This document shows, in pieces, positions 32,196 through 37,116 of a stretch of DNA of 37,116 nt. The notes beneath the pieces were generated by a model. It was given only the letters and a program-made list of their open reading frames with translations, did no database searches and was not told the DNA's origin. This stretch comes from UBA2108 sp963925495 (GTDB lineage: Bacteria; Bacteroidota; Bacteroidia; Flavobacteriales_G; Salibacteraceae). Where the stretch lies: the NCBI GenBank assembly GCA_963925495.1, contig CAWUST010000045.1, forward strand, positions 1-37,116, written 5' to 3'. The position numbers and the translations under genes are program-made. Position 1 is the first letter of the stretch; every line of letters begins with the position of its first letter.

Positions 32196-32433
32196 TTTAT
32201 TAATCCTTAATTAGCCAAAACAATAATTCAATATTTTTCTTAAATTTAATTTCCAACTTCTTTTCATTTCGGAAAAGTTCAAAGCCTAAATTCCCTGATT
32301 TTACTCCATTATCACAAGGTGTACTTTCTTAATTTGAAGTTTTAAATCTCTATATCCCTTCTATATTAATTTCAATTAGATAGGCCAATCCTCAATTTAT
32401 TCTACATTTGGAAATCTACAAAACAAATTTCTT
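32196..32433. other. Intergenic stretch before the glutamate-synthase-like gene
   Basis: No gene seen. A perfect -7-like TACATTTG lies at 32403-32410, 23 bases before the ATG, without a -33 partner. Confidence 0.35.
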
Positions 32434-33948
32434 ATGCGAAAATTCTTTTTTATTTCCTCTACACTAGTTCTTTTGATTACTGCTTTCCTGATTTTTTATA
32501 TTCATGATTATTTTCATGTCTTTCTTTATTTTCTGGTTCCATTAATTTTATTAGGCTATTACGATGCATTTCAAAAAAAACATGCAATACTCCGAAATTT
32601 TCCTGTATTAGGACACTTGAGGTATATTTTCGAAAGCATTTCTCCCGAAATTCAGCAATACTTTATTGAGCGTAGAATTGACGGAACCCCGCTATCCAAA
32701 AACCAAAGAAGTTTAATTTATCAGAGAGCGAAAGGAGTGAAAGACACTGCTCCATTTGGCACAGAGTTTAATTTAATGCAACCAGGATTCGAATTTCTCG
32801 CGCACTCTATGTTTCCTAAAAAACACGTAAAAGCCCCCAGAATAAGCATAGGTGGACTAAATTGTAAATACCCTTACCAAGCATCTTTACTTAATATTTC
32901 GGCAATGAGCTATGGATCTTTAAGTTCTAGGGCTATAGAAGCTTTAAATATTGGAGCTGGAGAAGGCGGTTTTTATCACAATACAGGAGAAGGTAGTATT
33001 TCAAAATTCCACCTAATGGGCGGTGATTTAGTTTGGCAGATAGGTACGGGATATTTTGGTTGTAGAACCAAAGATGGAAGATTTGACCCAGAAAAGTTTA
33101 AAATAAAATCCGCCCTACCAGAAGTGAAAATGATTGAGATAAAATTATCTCAAGGTGCAAAACCAGGACATGGGGGAATTTTACCTGCCGAAAAAAACAC
33201 AGATGAGATTGCCGCTATTAGAGGTGTTGAACCTAATACAACTATTCATTCACCTCCTGCACACAGTGCTTTTTCAGACCTAAAAGGACTTTTGCATTTT
33301 GTGGAAGAATTGCGAGAATTATCTGATGGAAAACCAGTTGGGTTTAAGTTATGTGTAGGACGAAAAGATGAATTTGAAGCCCTTTGTGACGAAATGATTA
33401 TTACTGGTATTAAACCAGATTTTATAACTGTAGATGGTGCTGAAGGTGGAACTGGAGCAGCTCCTCCAGAATTTGCAGACCACCTTGGCATTCCTTTAGA
33501 ACGAGGGTTAGTATTTGTAGTGGATACTTTGTTTGAAAAAGGCTTAAGAAACGACATTAAAATTATTTGTAGTGGTAAGGTAATTAGCGGAGCATCTATG
33601 GTTCGTTTCCTTGCATTAGGTGCGGATATCTGTAATAGCGCCCGAGCAATGATGTTGGCCATAGGTTGTATACAAGCTCTACGATGCAACAACAATACTT
33701 GCCCAACTGGCGTTGCCACACAAGAAAAAGGACTTATTGCTGGCCTGAATGTAAAAAACAAGTCTATCCGTGTAGCCGAATACCAAAAAAACACTTTACA
33801 AGCGGCAATGGAAATTGTTGGTGCTATAGGACTTGATCACCCAGATGATTTAAGAAGGAACCATGTTATTAAAAACATAGATTCTATTAAAAGTCAGTTG
33901 TTTAGCGAAATATATCCTTATCCAAAAAAAACGGAACCTGTTCTTTAA
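32434..33948 (+). CDS. Membrane-anchored FMN-binding glutamate synthase-family protein
   Basis: 504 residues. Two N-terminal membrane helices (~1-45) anchor a soluble domain equal to the central FMN/glutamate domain of glutamate synthase. Motifs: NISAMSYGSLSSRAIEALN, EGGFYHNTGEGSIS, the QGAKPGHGGILP block, TVDGAEGGTGAAPPEFADH, and LGADICNSARAMMLA followed by IGCIQALRCNNNTCPTGVAT, whose three Cys match the [3Fe-4S] ligands. No glutaminase or FAD/NADPH subunit is present, so classical GOGAT activity is not expected. The electron partner and substrate are unknown. Confidence 0.9.
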   Translation: MRKFFFISSTLVLLITAFLIFYIHDYFHVFLYFLVPLILLGYYDAFQKKHAILRNFPVLGHLRYIFESISPEIQQYFIERRIDGTPLSKNQRSLIYQRAKGVKDTAPFGTEFNLMQPGFEFLAHSMFPKKHVKAPRISIGGLNCKYPYQASLLNISAMSYGSLSSRAIEALNIGAGEGGFYHNTGEGSISKFHLMGGDLVWQIGTGYFGCRTKDGRFDPEKFKIKSALPEVKMIEIKLSQGAKPGHGGILPAEKNTDEIAAIRGVEPNTTIHSPPAHSAFSDLKGLLHFVEELRELSDGKPVGFKLCVGRKDEFEALCDEMIITGIKPDFITVDGAEGGTGAAPPEFADHLGIPLERGLVFVVDTLFEKGLRNDIKIICSGKVISGASMVRFLALGADICNSARAMMLAIGCIQALRCNNNTCPTGVATQEKGLIAGLNVKNKSIRVAEYQKNTLQAAMEIVGAIGLDHPDDLRRNHVIKNIDSIKSQLFSEIYPYPKKTEPVL

Positions 33949-34022
33949 CGTTTCAGGTTAAAACGTATCGAATTTAATAGACTTGGCTGTATTTGTGCTT
34001 TGACTTGAGTGGTTTTAGTAAA

Positions 34023-35372
34023 CTAATTTTTAAGCAATTTTTGCTTTACTTGAGGCATAATTTCATTGGCAAATTTAGTTTTTAAGGATTCCAATGCTTT
34101 ACTTATTCCTCTATCAAAACTCAAATCCACACCTTTTATATTGGTTAGCTTTTTAGTATAAAAAACACTTCCGTTTTGGGTTGAAAAATTAAAGTCCGCA
34201 TCTAAAAAGGATGTAAACAGACCATTATACTCCCCTCCTTCTCGGGTAGTCAAATTTATTTTACAAATTAAATCCGAATTTGCCTTCTTATTCTCATTTA
34301 ACAAAGCAATTCTACTCAAGGTTTCTTTCAATTCTGGTAATACAGAACGGCCTGCTTTTGAAATTTCAATATAGATTTTTGGAGTTGAAACTTGAGTAAC
34401 ACAAGTTACTTCAGGTAGTTTAATTCCAACCAATACAGCTTGCTTCACTTGTGAAGAAACAGAAGAAATTCGGTCTAAATCTGGAATTACTCTTAAATTT
34501 ACTTCCATGGGCTTTGTCCCATAAATTTTAGAAATAGAAGCTTTTCCAGAACTGTTTGTCGTGAACTGATTATAACTTAAATTCAGACCAATTGCTTGTA
34601 CTTTGAGTGGAATTGAGCTCAGACTAATGCCATTTGCGCTCACAGAAACTTCAAGTATCTTTTCCGTCAATGGAATTCCATAGGGTAATTTCAGACTGTT
34701 TGTATTCATTTTCATTTCAATTTTATTGAAGCTAACTTGAAGAGATTGAAAAAGATAATTTCCGAAAAACACCTCCTTTCCTTCCACTTCAGTTTTAAGG
34801 GCTTGGCTCCAATAGTCTTTTATCGATTCCATAGCTTTTAATTTAAATTCCAATTCTTTTAAAAGCTCATTTTGGGATAATCCCTTTGATTTATCTAACC
34901 AGGATTTTGCAATTTCTATTTGTTTGTTTTCTAATGCTTTTTTTCGTGCCAAATACTCCGATTTATTCAACCTATAGTACAAAGCGTACTCATTTTCAGT
35001 TTCAAAAATGTCTACTAATTCAAAGTGTTCTAAATCTACATTAGACTCTAATTTAATACTTTGCACAAAATCTTCTCGATGGGAGTCATTTTTCTCGAAA
35101 GTGTAAAGAATAGAATTTGCCTGAACTTTAACTTCTATTTCTTGAGATAAATCTTCCAATGCCATTTTCTTAGCTTGATCCGAGAAATTATCGGGAAATG
35201 ATTTTTTAGAAATTCTTGATATTCCAATATAAAAAGCGGAGTTCATCGGCCGGGCCTTTAGCCAAAAGGGTTCAATTTGATCTGGAGCTTGATTCTGAGG
35301 AATTGGTGTTTTTTTTGAAGAACTACACCCAGCAAATGTCAAAGCTAGTAATAAAGCATAAATTATCTTCAT
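34023..35372 (-). CDS. LPP20-family-like lipoprotein
   Basis: 449 residues. A lipoprotein signal ends at Cys16 (LTFAGCSSS). The N-terminal half resembles the LPP20 family: PFWLKARPMNSAFYIGISRI, an alanine-rich helix (DQAKKMALEDLSQEIEVKVQ) and a strand region ending YALYYRLNKSEY. The C-terminal half is a long beta-rich, poorly conserved region (VSVSANGISLSSIPLKVQAI, then SISKIYGTKPMEVNL), with a final helix KALESLKTKFANEIMPQVKQ. It is the second gene of a pair, overlapping the CsgG-like gene by 4 bases, so it is translationally coupled to it. Confidence 0.75.
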   Translation of the reverse strand: MKIIYALLLALTFAGCSSSKKTPIPQNQAPDQIEPFWLKARPMNSAFYIGISRISKKSFPDNFSDQAKKMALEDLSQEIEVKVQANSILYTFEKNDSHREDFVQSIKLESNVDLEHFELVDIFETENEYALYYRLNKSEYLARKKALENKQIEIAKSWLDKSKGLSQNELLKELEFKLKAMESIKDYWSQALKTEVEGKEVFFGNYLFQSLQVSFNKIEMKMNTNSLKLPYGIPLTEKILEVSVSANGISLSSIPLKVQAIGLNLSYNQFTTNSSGKASISKIYGTKPMEVNLRVIPDLDRISSVSSQVKQAVLVGIKLPEVTCVTQVSTPKIYIEISKAGRSVLPELKETLSRIALLNENKKANSDLICKINLTTREGGEYNGLFTSFLDADFNFSTQNGSVFYTKKLTNIKGVDLSFDRGISKALESLKTKFANEIMPQVKQKLLKN

Positions 35373-36775
35373 TCTAAACCTTTTTCATATTTGCGAATTT
35401 TCTGAGCCCAATCTTGAGCTACAATTTTTACCAATTCCGCTTTTATTTCTTTTTCACTTTTTAATTCTCTGTCCTTTTCACTGATCATTCGGTCGAGCTT
35501 TTGTTTGGCCACTATGTTGGTATTCACTTTATCTTCGGGTGAAGAATATCGAGTTGACTTGTAATAACCAGGGTATAAATTTTTAGCGTCTTTACTATAA
35601 ATAGCGTATTCTAATTTATGAGTTTCTTTTGCAGGGTAAGTCTGAGAAAGCACAACCTCTCCCGTTTCAGCAGATATTAAAGTAAGTTGAATCCTACATT
35701 CAACAACACGCTCCATGGAATATACATTATAGCTTGTTTTAGAATAGGTCTTTTCGTTGTAATAGTATCCTTTTGTTTTGTTGTATTTGCGAACTACCGA
35801 TTCATAGTACCCCTTTTCTGACTTGTTTATTAAGGCACTACTGGTATGCTTATAATCTAAAATTTTTCCTCTAACCAACAACTTCGCACCTAATAGCTTT
35901 CCCGTTTCGGCAACCGTTTTATCATCGAGTAATCCTGTTAACCCTAATTTTTGTTCTGATATTACAGCTTGTGTACTTTCTCGATCAAGGTAAACCAAAA
36001 AGGCGTTTGGCTTTGAACTACCCATTTGAAGAATTAATCGATTTAATGAAAGCGCCATACTTATTTGATCTTTCTCAGATTCTATATTTAACACAGCAAT
36101 TGTTAATCTGCCCATTTTTAAAGACTCCTCTTTATAATATGATGCCTGTTTATAATCACCACTCATTTGAATAACTCGAGAAAACAGATTGTAAGCTTTG
36201 CGGTATCTTTTTGCTTCAAAATCGGTTACAGCATCCAAGTACAATGGCTCTACATCCGAATAGTTTTTGAGAGAAGTAACATCTTTATATGTGGGATCTA
36301 CCTCAAGAATTTGGATTAAAAATACATTGGCTGCGTCAAATTTATTTTCATTAATAAGTTTACTGGCCTTTTGGTATCTATCTTCAAGATAAACTTTTTT
36401 CGATTCTACAAAATAGTCGGCGTAGTAAGGTGCCATTTCCAGCTTCACATAAGGATCAACCAATTTCATGTATTCCTGTGCATCAATGTATTTTAATGTA
36501 GCACCAATAAAATCTTCGGCGGTGTAAAGTTTATAAAACTTCTCTAGTTTTTCATCCAATAATTTTTGCCCTTCTTTTTTCAGTAATATTCTGGCGTCTA
36601 TGTTGTTGGCGTTTTTTTGAAGAGCCACTAAAAAATATTCTGCAGCCTCTTCAGAAAGCCCTGCTTCTTTTAATCGAACTCCTTTTTTGGAATACGATTT
36701 TGATGTGTTGCAAGAATTAAAAAACAAAGCAGCGGATAAAACTGTAAATAAAACAACAAGTAGCTTTTGTGTCAT
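35369..36775 (-). CDS. TPR lipoprotein with CsgG-like domain
   Basis: 468 residues from ATG 36775. This start gives a lipobox ending at Cys22 (FFNSC) and lies just after the -7 box at 36782-36789; ATG 36799 would be upstream of it. Residues ~35-220 are helical, TPR-like (GLSEEAAEYFLVALQKNANN, KASKLINENKFDAANVFLIQ, RYRKAYNLFSRVIQMSGDYK). Residues ~225-460 resemble the CsgG/LpoB fold: LTIAVLNIESEKD, QKLGLTGLLDDKTVAETGKL, GAKLLVRGKI and the VVECRIQLTLISAETGEVVL strand. It could be an outer-membrane secretion pore, as CsgG, or a periplasmic activator, as LpoB. The Bacteroidota family is not named here. First gene of a pair with LPP20. Confidence 0.75.
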   Translation of the reverse strand: MTQKLLVVLFTVLSAALFFNSCNTSKSYSKKGVRLKEAGLSEEAAEYFLVALQKNANNIDARILLKKEGQKLLDEKLEKFYKLYTAEDFIGATLKYIDAQEYMKLVDPYVKLEMAPYYADYFVESKKVYLEDRYQKASKLINENKFDAANVFLIQILEVDPTYKDVTSLKNYSDVEPLYLDAVTDFEAKRYRKAYNLFSRVIQMSGDYKQASYYKEESLKMGRLTIAVLNIESEKDQISMALSLNRLILQMGSSKPNAFLVYLDRESTQAVISEQKLGLTGLLDDKTVAETGKLLGAKLLVRGKILDYKHTSSALINKSEKGYYESVVRKYNKTKGYYYNEKTYSKTSYNVYSMERVVECRIQLTLISAETGEVVLSQTYPAKETHKLEYAIYSKDAKNLYPGYYKSTRYSSPEDKVNTNIVAKQKLDRMISEKDRELKSEKEIKAELVKIVAQDWAQKIRKYEKGLE

Positions 36776-37116
36776 GGGGTGCAAAAATAACCCAGCCAAG
36801 ACAATTACTTTGCCATTGTAGGTAAAGTTTGATTTTATTTAAAAAAATAAAACCTAACTCTTAAATACTAAAAAGGTTAGAGATGAGTGATTGAAATGTT
36901 ACTGCACCATTTAATACCAATTACGAACCAAGCCACCTAGTATGTTGTTATCTTATTAAGTTTTCCATCATCTTAAATTATTATCGTAACTAAGGCTACG
37001 ACCATAATTTTAAATTCATAAGACGTAATAATATTTAGAATATAAATTGATTGTTTTGATTCCCAAATGGGTCAACTTCTATCTTTTTCAAAATTCTTTA
37101 TTTATCATTTCATTTT
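36776..37116. other. Intergenic right edge with -7 box of the lipoprotein operon
   Basis: On the minus strand TATTTTTG (36789-36782) matches TAnnTTTG perfectly; no -33 was found. To the right, AT-rich with no convincing gene. A minus-strand tail-like frame of ~20 codons near 37040-37090 is too short to call. Confidence 0.4.

Noticed and set aside
33949..34022. Inverted repeat between the glutamate-synthase-like gene and LPP20
   Set aside because: CGTTT/AAACG arms are only five bases, with no T-run. Not convincing as a terminator.

Overview
The window (about 37 kb, AT-rich) reads as chromosome of a Bacteroidota species, most likely a Flavobacteriales-type marine or freshwater bacterium. Four things support this. 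Several promoters match the Bacteroidota pattern TTTG-N19..21-TAnnTTTG (2484-2516 and 6408-6438 are the best). Shine-Dalgarno sites are rare. One secreted protein carries a type IX secretion C-terminal sorting domain. The gene order parA-parB-DUF5683-dapB-lepB-wbqC and many families (DUF6913, DUF6702, long-form lepB, long GAPDH) are typical of the phylum. No rRNA, intact tRNA, CRISPR array, plasmid gene or prophage was found.

Layout. 1-4 kb: a minus-strand pair of FKBP-type prolyl isomerase lipoproteins (GldI-like context), then a TonB-C-domain protein and a T9SS-sorted beta-propeller protein on the plus strand. 4-6.4 kb: a minus-strand operon prmC-DUF6913-dapA with a clear promoter and a shared terminator. 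6.4-14 kb: a low-density, decayed stretch in which intact genes (moaA, a tRNA-dihydrouridine synthase, a class I photolyase, a Cys-cluster protein, a YESQ-repeat secreted protein, a 34-residue Lys-rich protein, a cold-shock protein) are separated by remnants: the C-terminal tail of a TonB-dependent receptor directly behind moaA, the C-terminal tail of a tyrosine recombinase, a membrane-protein pseudogene with three lesions, and several short frame-broken pieces. 14.6-19.9 kb: long-form GAPDH, an M1-family peptidase divergent from a DUF6702 protein, and an FMN reductase. 20-25.4 kb: the parAB-DUF5683-dapB-lepB-wbqC cluster, with small gaps or overlaps and an internal promoter before DUF5683. 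25.4-28.1 kb: an ABC exporter and RNase H operon. 28.1-33.9 kb: a MerT-like membrane protein, an S4 RNA-binding protein, purC and phoH (minus) divergent from a SAM-hydrolase/ABM pair, and an FMN glutamate-synthase-like protein with membrane anchor. 34-36.8 kb: an overlapping pair of lipoproteins, a TPR/CsgG-like protein and an LPP20-like protein.

How they fit together. Lysine/peptidoglycan precursor synthesis is represented twice (dapA, dapB), chromosome segregation by parAB, and protein export and envelope biogenesis by lepB, the FKBP lipoproteins, the TonB-like protein and the CsgG-like/LPP20 pair. The remaining genes are housekeeping. I see no defence island or biosynthetic cluster. The most unusual parts are the 6.7-14 kb gene graveyard with a recombinase tail, the YESQ-repeat protein, and the CsgG-like/LPP20 lipoprotein pair. 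All assignments come from reading motifs by eye, and family names are from memory rather than a database search.
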